Origin: Eubacteriaceae bacterium
Lineage (GTDB): Bacteria > Bacillota > Clostridia > Oscillospirales > Acutalibacteraceae
Length of the DNA stretch: 64,000 bases
Assembly (NCBI GenBank): GCA_021770095.1
Contig: JAETRQ010000014.1
Location: 1 to 64,000 of the forward strand
Direction: 5' to 3'
Shown here: piece after piece, positions 34,357 to 41,651 of the stretch
Layout: each line of letters opens with the position of its first letter
How positions within the stretch are numbered: the first letter of the stretch is position 1
Notes under the pieces: generated by a model
What the model saw: only the letters and a program-made list of their open reading frames with translations
Database searches by the model: none
Told to the model about the DNA's origin: nothing
Position numbers and translations under genes: made by a program

Positions 34357-34425
34357 TCATAGCAAAATTACATTCCGACTACACTATCTATGCAGAAAAC
34401 GACTTTATATTGCAGAAAAAGGCAA
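34357..34425 (-). promoter_or_regulatory. Tandem LytTR-type box and promoter (site E)
   Basis: Boxes TGCAGAAAACGAC (34391) and TGCAGAAAAAGGC (34411), 20 bp apart. A TATGAT -10 (34357-34362) follows at the standard distance; the -35 is weak (TGTAGT). It drives 34213-33845. Confidence 0.75.
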
Positions 34426-34427
34426 AT

Positions 34428-35585
34428 TTACATGACGGTTTCCACCTTTCGCACCCATTCCCTCACTTTTTCAACAAGTTCCTGTTTCCTTTCAAAATGC
34501 AGATAATGTCCGCCCTCCAGCCGCACCACCTCACTCATATCCGTTTCTGTAATGATCTCCCTGTGCAACAACTCCCATGTTTCCAGCAGCTCACAGTTAT
34601 CCTCTGAAACGAACTGTAATACTGGAACTGTTTCAGGAAATTTCATATCCCTTACAGACTCCAGACTATCCTCCATATGCTTTATTTCATTCATAATATC
34701 TTTGCTGTATGCGTAATCCATAGATAAAATGCGGAATACTTCCAGCTCCCTATCTGAATATGGATAAACAGTATCGGCATAAATGGCATTTTCAGGATGC
34801 CCAATAGAAAGCAGGCGGGTAACGCCTAAAACATTTACTGTTTTCTGAAAATACGCTGATAACTTATTCAATGCTGCCATGCTGATCGGGAGCGGCTCTT
34901 CATCGGACTGTTTGGGAACAGACGGATCAATCCCTATAAATCCCTTTACTTCCTGCGGATAGGCATTTGCCCAGTAAAGGGAATACAGACCGGAAAGCGA
35001 ATGTGGCATTAAATAATACTGATTGTAGCCTAACTTTTGGGTACACTCATGCAGTTCTTCCACCACAACACTTATCTCACGTTCTGTTCCAACCCTGTCG
35101 GAAAGCCCGTATCCAAACGGCTCTATGGTAATAACCCTGAAATCCTTTGACAGTTCCTCCGCCAGCGGGAGAAATTCCAGAACAGGCGAGGGCGATCCCC
35201 AGCCGGGCAGCAATATGATTGTCGTTTCATTGTCCTCTCCCTTTATATCCACCACCATATTATGCCCCTGCACTTCGACAACCGTTCCATATGCAGCCTG
35301 TATTTTAGACCGCTCTGCCTGCTTGCAGATAAAATTCCAAATCATCAGTGCTGCAGCAGCTCCCAACAAAATCAAACCCGCCCATTTCATAATCTTCAAT
35401 ATCTTTTTTCTCATGTTTCTTTCTCCTTTCTTTTTTACAATATTTTCTGGTGTAGCGTCAATCTCTGAAAATACCATTTTCTTGATCCTGTCATTATTGG
35501 TTGAGTTTCTGACTTCCTTGTTTTCTTCAATCAATACTGAAGCATTATCAAGCATATCGCTTATCTTAATCTGCATTGCTTTCAT
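34428..35585 (-). CDS. Membrane alpha/beta hydrolase with anti-sigma-like N-terminus
   Basis: 385-aa protein. Residues 1-57 (MKAMQIKISDMLDNASVLIE ... NDRIKKMVFSEI) resemble the cytoplasmic start of clostridial anti-sigma factors. One membrane segment follows (about 64-82), then an alpha/beta hydrolase domain with TIILLPGWGSPSP, nucleophile elbow MPHSLSGLY (Ser) and a late EGGHYLHF His. The gene overlaps the end of the ECF sigma factor gene by 20 bases, exactly where an anti-sigma gene is expected. A second strong ribosome site (AAAGGAGAAAGAAAC) precedes Met58 at 35414, so a shorter hydrolase without the anti-sigma part may also be made. Start 35585 keeps the anti-sigma segment. Confidence 0.85.
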   Translation of the reverse strand: MKAMQIKISDMLDNASVLIEENKEVRNSTNNDRIKKMVFSEIDATPENIVKKKGERNMRKKILKIMKWAGLILLGAAAALMIWNFICKQAERSKIQAAYGTVVEVQGHNMVVDIKGEDNETTIILLPGWGSPSPVLEFLPLAEELSKDFRVITIEPFGYGLSDRVGTEREISVVVEELHECTQKLGYNQYYLMPHSLSGLYSLYWANAYPQEVKGFIGIDPSVPKQSDEEPLPISMAALNKLSAYFQKTVNVLGVTRLLSIGHPENAIYADTVYPYSDRELEVFRILSMDYAYSKDIMNEIKHMEDSLESVRDMKFPETVPVLQFVSEDNCELLETWELLHREIITETDMSEVVRLEGGHYLHFERKQELVEKVREWVRKVETVM

Positions 35586-36126
35586 ATCCCTCTTTAATCA
35601 GATATTTTTTTAGCACCTCTCTTCCACGCCGCAGTCTGGTTTTTACCGTTTGGGGATTCATCTGAAGCTCCTGCGCAATCTCATTCACTTTTTTGTATTG
35701 GTAGTAGTAAGCCACAAAAATCTTCCAGTCCAACGGCTTTAACTGTTCTAAAATCTTTGCTATAATCCTCTGCTGTTCCCTTTGGACTATTAGCTGTTCC
35801 ACGCTGTTATCAATTATTAGAATATCATCCATTAACTGTAGATTCTGCACTTTGGCACTTCTCAGCCAGTCCTTCGCCTTGTTCCTTGCTATAACTGCTA
35901 TGTATGCCTTGATACTGCTGTATTCTTCATAATTGATCCTTTCAACCGTATTCCACAATGAAATAAATGTGTCTGCGACCACCTCCTCCACATCTTCCTT
36001 TGTTCCCTTTGAGCTTAATAGGTTTCTGACAATGGCAGTGATATAAGCGCTATACAAATCAATTATTTCTTCAAATGCTTTTTCATCCCTGTTCCGCAAC
36101 CTCTTTAGTATGCTCTTTTCGTCCAT
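35566..36126 (-). CDS. ECF-type RNA polymerase sigma factor
   Basis: 186-aa sigma factor. Region 2 is RNRDEKAFEEIIDLYSAYIT ... VVADTFISLWNTVERI, and region 4 is EQLKPLDWKIFVAYYYQYKKVNEIAQELQMNPQTVKTRLRRGR. The start at 36126 (MDEKSILKRL) is favoured; the ribosome site is imperfect and the frame stays open to a GTG at 36189. The following gene overlaps it and has an anti-sigma-like N-terminus, so the pair is likely a membrane stress or signal-response switch. Target promoters are unknown. Confidence 0.92.
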   Translation of the reverse strand: MDEKSILKRLRNRDEKAFEEIIDLYSAYITAIVRNLLSSKGTKEDVEEVVADTFISLWNTVERINYEEYSSIKAYIAVIARNKAKDWLRSAKVQNLQLMDDILIIDNSVEQLIVQREQQRIIAKILEQLKPLDWKIFVAYYYQYKKVNEIAQELQMNPQTVKTRLRRGREVLKKYLIKEGYESNAD

Positions 36127-36254
36127 TCCTCCAAATCCTATCTGCTCAAATTTTTTATCAATACGGGGCTTGTAAGAATTTGGTTTCACTTTTTAAGCAA
36201 AAAACAAAAAGGCGCATAAAATCCCTATACACCTTTTCGTCTTTTTTGCACTTG

Positions 36255-36587
36255 CTATAAGAGCTTGTCCAAACCAAATGACAGTTCTTCAAGCATATGT
36301 AATAAATATTCCTGCTGCTTTCCACTTCTGCTGTTTAAGATATTCAGAATACGTTCTGTTATGGGGATTTGATTGAGATCTTCATACATGAGATATGAGA
36401 GAGGGACAGCCAATGCATCTGCTATTCTCATAAAGTTTTCCAGCGACATTGTTCTGCTCCCGTGTTCGATCCGTTTTATAGAATCAACTGAAAGCTCCGC
36501 TTTCTCTGCCAGTTCAAATTGGGTTAAATTTTGCTTTTTCCGGTATAATTTCACGTTATCGGCAATAATATATTTTATATCCTTCAT
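36255..36587 (-). CDS. XRE-family regulator
   Basis: 110-aa protein with an N-terminal helix-turn-helix (VKLYRKKQNLTQFELAEKAE ... SVDSIKRIEHGSR) and a helical C-terminal region (ERILNILNSRSGKQQEYLLH). Start 36587 has GGAG at nine bases; the ATG at 36602 is the alternative. Its position ahead of the ECF sigma gene, with about 130 bases between stop and the sigma start, suggests it may control that unit. The 400 bases upstream hold two hairpins and tandem-box site F but no further protein gene. Confidence 0.87.
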   Translation of the reverse strand: MKDIKYIIADNVKLYRKKQNLTQFELAEKAELSVDSIKRIEHGSRTMSLENFMRIADALAVPLSYLMYEDLNQIPITERILNILNSRSGKQQEYLLHMLEELSFGLDKLL

Positions 36588-36699
36588 TTTCTGATTCTCC
36601 ATTCTTTCTATTTATTTGTGAAATGAAGAATCTGTAGGTGGTCCTCTTTCCGACCTTCGTATGTATAAATCCTGATAAATCAGCAATTTTCGACAGTGG

Positions 36700-36748
36700 C
36701 AAAAAAAAGAGTACACCGCATCGACCTGCCATGTCGATTTGTGTACTC
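36700..36748 (-). terminator. Terminator (minus strand) in a gene-free stretch
   Basis: Stem GAGTACAC..TCGAC / GTCGA..GTGTACTC followed by eight U in the minus direction. No protein gene ends just upstream, so it probably ends a short RNA that starts at tandem-box site F or further right. Confidence 0.75.
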
Positions 36749-36855
36749 GTAAGCAACCGTATTCGTTTCTAAGGAATATATTATACTGGATTGCCCATTT
36801 TATATATCCTCTATATACAAATCTATGTAAAAAATATATCATCAAGATTTATGGC

Positions 36856-36898
36856 ATAAAAATATACACCTAACAACAGCTATATGTTATCAGGTGTA
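36856..36898 (-). terminator. Hairpin with U-run downstream of site F
   Basis: TACACCT/AGGTGTA stem with an inner AACA/TGTT pairing, followed by AUAUUUUUAU. It lies about 55-100 bases after the expected start point of site F and could end a very short transcript. Confidence 0.6.
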
Positions 36899-36952
36899 AT
36901 CTAAGTAATCCTTTTCATAAGTTTCGTGTTGTGTTTTTGCACAATGAATTAC
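36899..36952 (-). ncRNA. Possible short quorum-controlled RNA
   Basis: Between the -10 of tandem-box site F and the hairpin at 36856-36898 there is room only for a transcript of roughly 60-100 bases. The only frame inside is five codons (MKRIT) without a clear ribosome site. If the promoter is active, the product is a small RNA, or a longer one if the first hairpin leaks to the 36700 terminator. Confidence 0.35.
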
Positions 36953-37022
36953 ATCATACCAAAAATCAACTAAGATAACAGTGCCTTTGCAGAAAATGGA
37001 CAGTTTTTGCAGAAAACGGCAA
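36953..37022 (-). promoter_or_regulatory. Tandem LytTR-type box and promoter with no protein gene (site F)
   Basis: Boxes TTGCAGAAAATGGAC (from 36987) and TTGCAGAAAACGGC (from 37007), 20 bp apart. A TATGAT -10 (36953-36958) sits at the standard distance. Both boxes are close to consensus, yet no protein gene follows for 360 bases. Confidence 0.8.
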
Positions 37023-37081
37023 AAATCTTTTCAGACAGTCCCTATTGCAAAGCTGCGGGGAACTAATCCCAATATTTATAC

Positions 37082-37165
37082 AAAAAACTACGCATGATAA
37101 TACAAGATAATATATCATGCGTATCATAAACAAAACTGCGTAACACAAAATTTGAATTACGCAGT
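37082..37165 (-). terminator. Two hairpins ending the protease operon
   Basis: ACTGCGTAA/TTACGCAGT (37135-37165) and ACGCATGATA/TATCATGCGT (37090-37122). The second is followed by UUUUUU in the minus direction. They lie about 110 bases after the stop of the secreted protease gene. Confidence 0.7.
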
Positions 37166-37277
37166 CTTGCATTGAATAACTTTTACATAACCATTTTCCA
37201 GTTGCCAAGCGAGTTTCTTCACGTCGCAACGATAATAATTATATTATTGTCTTTCATTCTATATTATTAAAAGTACA

Positions 37278-38594
37278 TCAGTTTAAAATCACTTCCGTGG
37301 CATTTCCATTCCATGCTTCACCATCAAATGTATAGACTTCAGACACATATTTTAATTCACCTGTTTTATAATCATAAGTATAATACGATGTAGTATTTTC
37401 ATCTTCCAATATACTTGTATTCATTGTGCTTGATCTATCTGCCTCATAACTATTTACTAGAGCAATCATATTATCTTCATCAACAGTCTGGTAAGTAGAT
37501 CTACCATTGCTGTATAATTGACTATTATATGTTAATGACACAAGCATGCCATCACAATATATAAAGGTAAACCCTTTTGTTGTAGAAATATTATTTCCAA
37601 TATAATAATCCAAAGTTACAATTCCCTCATTACCATTAAAACTTCTCATAGAAATCTTATAATTGGAGAGATCAAATGAATCATCAATACCTTTTAAATA
37701 TGAAACAACTTCTTTCAAACCTTCCTCAAAATCTAAGGCATTAGCAGCTATTACATTATCATTAAATATCCCATACTGGATTTGCACATCTTCATCAACA
37801 ATCGATGCATCCAAAGCAAATCTCTCATCAATATCTTGCACTTCCGACATTCTTGCACTTGCTTTTGGATTGACAACGGTGTAACCACTTCCTTTATATG
37901 TCCATCCAGTACGCATACTACAAGTAGAGCTTACAAAATTGTTAGCATATGCACCCGCCTGAATGATATTTTTTCCATTATATAATCCATCAATAAATCT
38001 TTGTACCCATGTGGCACCTTCCCCTGATCTAGACACTACGGACTGAGTAGTTCCCACTGCTGATTTTGCACCTCTACTCACACTCTCAGTACACAAATTT
38101 GTATCCCCTGTTGCAGTGCTACATCCAAAAAACATTATTAAATCCGTGTTACTCATAGATATACTATTTAGTCCTACATATTTCCGACCACTATTTGCTG
38201 TATAACTATCTCCCGTATGCACACCCACTTTTGTGCTACCATTATCTAGTTCAATTAATGAGCCATTGGCATGACCAGTTAATAATACTATTTTGCTTCC
38301 AAGTCTTTTATAATTTCCCGGATTGTTCCCACTCAAATAGCTGTATGTTGGTGTTGTATTCTTATAAGCGTGACTTACGCTTCCCATTAATCCAAATATT
38401 GTACTTGAATAATCTACATTCGGAGTAAAATCATCCCCGGCACTATTTACTCCGCCAATACTATATGCATATGTTTCATTAGCGGATGCCACCACACTTT
38501 CGGTTGAACCAACCTCTATTTCTTCTGCATTTGCTGTTATACTAGAAACAAACAGCGTTACCAGGCATAAAAAAGCCAAAATTCTTTTTTTCAT
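37278..38594 (-). CDS. Secreted clan-CD (caspase/CHAT-like) cysteine protease candidate
   Basis: 438-aa exported protein. The signal peptide MKKRILAFLCLVTLFVSSIT-ANA is probably cut after residue 23. The domain at about 60-215 has KIVLLTGHANGS (His108) and LIMFFGCSTATG (Cys158), then SRGAKSAVGTTQSV. A His-Gly/Cys pair about 50 residues apart at strand ends, followed by an A-A-V-G-T block, is typical of caspase-fold (clan CD) peptidases such as the CHAT and clostripain groups. The C-terminal 200 residues are predicted beta-rich and unrecognised. It is co-transcribed with the lipoprotein at 38647-39120. Substrates are unknown; no tandem box precedes this operon. Confidence 0.75.
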   Translation of the reverse strand: MKKRILAFLCLVTLFVSSITANAEEIEVGSTESVVASANETYAYSIGGVNSAGDDFTPNVDYSSTIFGLMGSVSHAYKNTTPTYSYLSGNNPGNYKRLGSKIVLLTGHANGSLIELDNGSTKVGVHTGDSYTANSGRKYVGLNSISMSNTDLIMFFGCSTATGDTNLCTESVSRGAKSAVGTTQSVVSRSGEGATWVQRFIDGLYNGKNIIQAGAYANNFVSSTCSMRTGWTYKGSGYTVVNPKASARMSEVQDIDERFALDASIVDEDVQIQYGIFNDNVIAANALDFEEGLKEVVSYLKGIDDSFDLSNYKISMRSFNGNEGIVTLDYYIGNNISTTKGFTFIYCDGMLVSLTYNSQLYSNGRSTYQTVDEDNMIALVNSYEADRSSTMNTSILEDENTTSYYTYDYKTGELKYVSEVYTFDGEAWNGNATEVILN

Positions 38595-38646
38595 TTTTAT
38601 AATCTCCTTTTAAACTTCATGTTGTTTAGTTGAATAACCATAGGAA

Positions 38647-39120
38647 TCAATCTGAACAGTTTGCGATTATACTATTTAGCATCTCTTTGTCCTCATTATT
38701 CAAAATCATATGTCTCCTATGTATTTTATCATTTATAGTTCCGCATTCTCGATGATAATAATAATCCATACCATCTATTGATATTAAACAATCATCAATA
38801 CACTCAGCGGTTTCTTCATTCCACGTTCCGCTTTCTATAATTTTTTGTATGTTTCCTAATTCCTCGTCATTTAATGCAATACTATTCACCTCACTATCCA
38901 ATAATAAAATTTGTCCTTTCAAATTGCAATTTGTCTCACTAGTCGTACTGTGTTCAATCTCTGTTTCGCATGTAGTTAAATCCCCATTTTTAGATTGATC
39001 AGAATTTATGTTTCCACATGCGGTTAATGTAATTAAAACAGGCACACATATAACTACATTCCTCATATACCTAATAGGCAATAGGAGATTTTTTCTCAAC
39101 AAATTGCTTAATTTTTTCAT
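38647..39120 (-). CDS. Lipoprotein, partner of the secreted protease
   Basis: 157-aa lipoprotein. A long N-terminal region with hydrophobic core VVICVPVLITLTACG ends in lipobox LTAC, giving a lipid-anchored Cys. The mature part is acidic with several Cys (TCETE, NCNLKG, ECIDDC, RECG, ANCSD), so disulfides are likely. Start 39120 after AAAGGAG. It precedes the caspase-like secreted protein by about 50 bases and may be its inhibitor, anchor or chaperone; inference. The 134 bases upstream hold no clear tandem box. Confidence 0.8.
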   Translation of the reverse strand: MKKLSNLLRKNLLLPIRYMRNVVICVPVLITLTACGNINSDQSKNGDLTTCETEIEHSTTSETNCNLKGQILLLDSEVNSIALNDEELGNIQKIIESGTWNEETAECIDDCLISIDGMDYYYHRECGTINDKIHRRHMILNNEDKEMLNSIIANCSD

Positions 39121-39254
39121 AAAAATCTCCTTTCTTTACAAACAGAATAAATTGTCATACATTCTTAAAAATGAAGTCACAAAAATTACTATGCAGCTCC
39201 ATTTTAGATAGTATAACAACACTCTGAAACAAATACTTCAATATGCGCATGAAC

Positions 39255-39908
39255 TTAAACACTGTAATCAATGGAGCTTCTAACAAATTGATTGCCTCTT
39301 TGTACCAGATTACTTTCCACCGATTCCCTTGTTACACTATCCAATATGCTGGAATCAAACGGCTGTCCCGGTTTCCAGTCAGGATTAGCCGCCTTTACTG
39401 CCGCATACATAGCAGAACGATAATTGCCCTCATACTGCTGCAAAGTCCATGTTCCTTTTGCACGATCTTCTTTCTTTACGCTTAATTGATATTCTCTGAA
39501 TATTTGTGACCTTTTCGTTGTGTCGCCATTGGAAATTCCATTCTCCTGAATGAACTCTCTCTTCACATTATCGAACATCTTTTGTCGTGCATCATCAGAA
39601 ACACTTATTATCTGCTGCCAAGTTGAGCGATCTACAGAACCATCTCTTCCATGATGCATACCCGGAACAATAATCCCTCCGGGACCAACATAATCCCCAT
39701 CTGAATTATAATTACGCATCATATTTTTCATGTGCGCTTCACGACCACCTAACAGCTCATACATCATTTTCTGTTCAGGAGACATCATGGCTTCTTCCGC
39801 CATAACATCTGCTAAAACAGATTTTTCTGCCGCCTTATATTGTTTGTTGCTTGCGCTAGAACTAATGTACCCCTGTCCGTAGTTACTCCCTGATATACTA
39901 ATTGACAT
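39255..39908 (-). CDS. Leaderless hydrophilic protein paired with a secreted protein
   Basis: 217-aa protein starting MSISISGSNYGQGYISSSAS after a GGGGG site. No signal peptide. The central PEQKMMYELLGGREAHMKNM and YVGPGGIIVPGMHHGRDGS segments and the C-terminal NPDWKPGQPFDSSILDS are distinctive, but I know no function. It follows the signal-peptide protein 39958-40425 by 49 bases and is probably on the same mRNA from tandem-box site G. Its Ser/Gly/Asn-rich N-terminus resembles in style those of the other leaderless cargo proteins. Confidence 0.8.
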   Translation of the reverse strand: MSISISGSNYGQGYISSSASNKQYKAAEKSVLADVMAEEAMMSPEQKMMYELLGGREAHMKNMMRNYNSDGDYVGPGGIIVPGMHHGRDGSVDRSTWQQIISVSDDARQKMFDNVKREFIQENGISNGDTTKRSQIFREYQLSVKKEDRAKGTWTLQQYEGNYRSAMYAAVKAANPDWKPGQPFDSSILDSVTRESVESNLVQRGNQFVRSSIDYSV

Positions 39909-39957
39909 ATCTACACCCCCTTTCCACTCAATTTATCAAACCAACATCTTAACTAAT

Positions 39958-40425
39958 CTAATAAGAATAGTTATACTCGACCCTCATTGATCCACTAACA
40001 GTCGTAACAGCGCCAAGCGACTCAACAATAATATACCAATCTCCTTTCGGATCTTCTCCATTAAAAGCAGTGAATGTATATGTCGTATTATTGGTTCCTG
40101 CCAATATGGTTGATGAATTTCCGCTCGGTGCTACTACAGTTAAATAATATCTTGAACTTCCGGTGCTTACTCTGCAAGTTACAGATACCTTTGTAATGCT
40201 TCTCGTATTGCCCAAACAACTTCCTGATGAAAATTGCCTTACAGCAGCATTTCCATTAATGGAATTCACTGTATTGAACGACTTATTAAAATAACTTGAA
40301 CCACTTGTAGCTGCCACCACTACCTGATCTTCTGTATGACTCTCTACCTCCGCCGCAGATACAGGCATTACAAACAAAGTACATAACAGTGTCAAAACAA
40401 GAAATAAAGATAATTTGCGTTTCAT
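39958..40425 (-). CDS. Secreted small beta-sandwich protein (P-domain-like)
   Basis: 155-aa exported protein. The signal peptide MKRKLSLFLVLTLLCTLFVM-PVSA is cut near residue 24. The mature domain is rich in Ser, Thr, Asn and Val. Its strand pattern (SRYYLTVVAPSGNSSTIL, then TFTAFNGEDPKGDWYIIVES) resembles proprotein-convertase P-domains, which have a SPSGT turn and a G-x-W strand; low to moderate confidence. It has two Cys. AAAGGAGG precedes the ATG. Behind site G there is a roughly 170-base leader with a 14-codon frame. Function unknown; adhesion or inhibitor roles are possible. Confidence 0.8.
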   Translation of the reverse strand: MKRKLSLFLVLTLLCTLFVMPVSAAEVESHTEDQVVVAATSGSSYFNKSFNTVNSINGNAAVRQFSSGSCLGNTRSITKVSVTCRVSTGSSRYYLTVVAPSGNSSTILAGTNNTTYTFTAFNGEDPKGDWYIIVESLGAVTTVSGSMRVEYNYSY

Positions 40426-40463
40426 GAAAAATTCCTCCTTTAATAAAAATGATTATTTCTCCC

Positions 40464-40508
40464 TTATGTTTTCACATCAGGTTTACTACAAAATACACAA
40501 TCAGGCAT
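40464..40508 (-). CDS. Possible 14-residue leader peptide
   Basis: A 14-codon frame (MPDCVFCSKPDVKT) with AAGGAG nine bases before its ATG lies in the leader of the secreted-protein gene, downstream of site G. The Cys-X-X-Cys pair is notable. It could be a translational leader or a tiny metal-binding peptide; chance cannot be excluded. Confidence 0.3.
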   Translation of the reverse strand: MPDCVFCSKPDVKT

Positions 40509-40618
40509 AATGTCTCCTTATAAAATTCTTATTAATTTCAACACCTCCTCGTTAAAATATCTACTTATAATTTGCATGATTGCGCATTTATGTACATCCA
40601 ATAAACTTTTCCAATTTT

Positions 40619-40690
40619 ATAATAGCAAATTATGGTTCAAGGTCAATTCCCCTTGCAGAAAGTGGACTGTTTTTGCAGAAAACGGCACAA
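40619..40690 (-). promoter_or_regulatory. Tandem LytTR-type box and promoter (site G)
   Basis: Boxes TTGCAGAAAGTGGAC (40653) and TTGCAGAAAACGGC (40673), 20 bp apart. A TTGACC -35 and a TATTAT -10 (40619-40624) follow with a 16-bp spacer. It drives 40425-39255. Confidence 0.82.
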
Positions 40691-40724
40691 AAAAACCTTT
40701 CAGCATACATATCATCCTGAAAGG
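40688..40724 (-). terminator. Terminator of agrBD2
   Basis: CCTTTCAG/CTGAAAGG stem followed by UUUUUUU in the minus direction. It abuts the right box of site G. Confidence 0.8.
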
Positions 40725-40793
40725 CTCTTTCTTATACTTAATTTTCTTGTCCAGTAAATGATTTATTTCTTGCCACTCCATTAACTATAAGTC

Positions 40794-40943
40794 TTAATCC
40801 GCTTTCCGCTTCGGTCTTTTCGGCTGGTGAGTAATTCCCCAACAAATCGGGGGATCTCCCCACTCATCTCTTCTAACTTCATTACGGACAATCCTCTCCG
40901 CCACCTTGAGTGCCATTTTTTTAATCTTCCTGTTTTTCTTCAT
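40794..40943 (-). CDS. agrD: AgrD-type autoinducer peptide precursor 2
   Basis: 49-aa pheromone precursor. A basic amphipathic helix (RKIKKMALKVAERIVRNEV) precedes a core with a single Cys34 (DPPICWGITHQPKRP) and a charged tail KRKAD. The C-terminal HQPKRP matches the HQPKQP of AgrD1 and suits recognition by AgrB. Start 40943 has AGGAGG at ten bases; its ATG overlaps the agrB2 stop (ATGA). The one-Cys core differs from that of system 1, so the two pheromones should be distinct. Confidence 0.88.
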   Translation of the reverse strand: MKKNRKIKKMALKVAERIVRNEVRRDEWGDPPICWGITHQPKRPKRKAD

Positions 40944-41524
40944 TTTACACATACCTCCTGTTTTATAATTTTTGCCAAACACATCAAGAATGCACATAAT
41001 ATAATAGCCGCCGACATATAGCCAATATACAAAATATCAGCTTTCAAATAAACTAAAGCAACAAGTATCATTACTTCCATTAAAACCAGCAATCTCGCCG
41101 CTTTCTTAGACTCTTGCAATTCACTCTTGCTCATATCCATATTAGGGTGATTTATTGTCCCCATTATGCAAATCAAAAGCATTGCAAGAAACAGCATTGT
41201 ATACATAACAGTCTGATTTCTGCAAAGTATAGGTATGATTGGCACAAGCACACTATAAATTATAACTGTTCCTAGATAACACTGCCAAAACTTATTCGCA
41301 TGAAATCCCCCTGTCCGTTTCCTCAAAGAAAGGAAAAAAACAATAAAACAAATAGTGGGTAAAAATTGCCTGAATATCACTCCTAAAAGCAGCATAGTTC
41401 CAACTGTTATTGCATGTTCAACCATACCTATTAATGCATATTCATAATATTCACAGCTTGCTTTATTTATTATCTTCTCCATTTCCATTTGATTAACGAG
41501 CTTTAATACCATGTTTTCTATCAT
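40940..41524 (-). CDS. agrB: AgrB-like pheromone-processing peptidase 2
   Basis: 194-aa membrane cysteine peptidase. LSLRKRTGGFHANKFWQCYLG holds the catalytic His and Cys of the AgrB family, among about five membrane segments. It should process AgrD2, whose gene overlaps its end by four bases. AAGGAG precedes the ATG. The operon starts at tandem-box site H only 23-92 bases upstream, implying positive feedback. Confidence 0.93.
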   Translation of the reverse strand: MIENMVLKLVNQMEMEKIINKASCEYYEYALIGMVEHAITVGTMLLLGVIFRQFLPTICFIVFFLSLRKRTGGFHANKFWQCYLGTVIIYSVLVPIIPILCRNQTVMYTMLFLAMLLICIMGTINHPNMDMSKSELQESKKAARLLVLMEVMILVALVYLKADILYIGYMSAAIILCAFLMCLAKIIKQEVCVK

Positions 41525-41546
41525 AAACGCATCTCCTTAGTTATTA

Positions 41547-41616
41547 AGTATGAATTATATATGGAAAAAATCAAGTTGATTTGCAGAAAACGAACATTTT
41601 TTGCAGAAAACGGCAA
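41547..41616 (-). promoter_or_regulatory. Tandem LytTR-type box and promoter of agrBD2 (site H)
   Basis: Boxes TTGCAGAAAACGAAC (41581) and TTGCAGAAAACGGC (41601), 20 bp apart. A TTGATT -35 and a CATACT -10 (41547-41552) follow with a 16-bp spacer. A better TATAAT lies too close to the -35 to fit the module. Confidence 0.82.
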
Positions 41617-41651
41617 TAAATATTGAAAACTTATTCATTTTAACAGTTCAC

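Noticed and set aside
36556-36845. Two minus-strand frames (66 and 77 codons) downstream of site F
   Set aside because: Neither has a ribosome site; both run through the strong terminator at 36700-36748.
36966-37229. 87-codon minus-strand frame across site F
   Set aside because: It lies over the operator and two hairpins and has no ribosome site or recognisable product.
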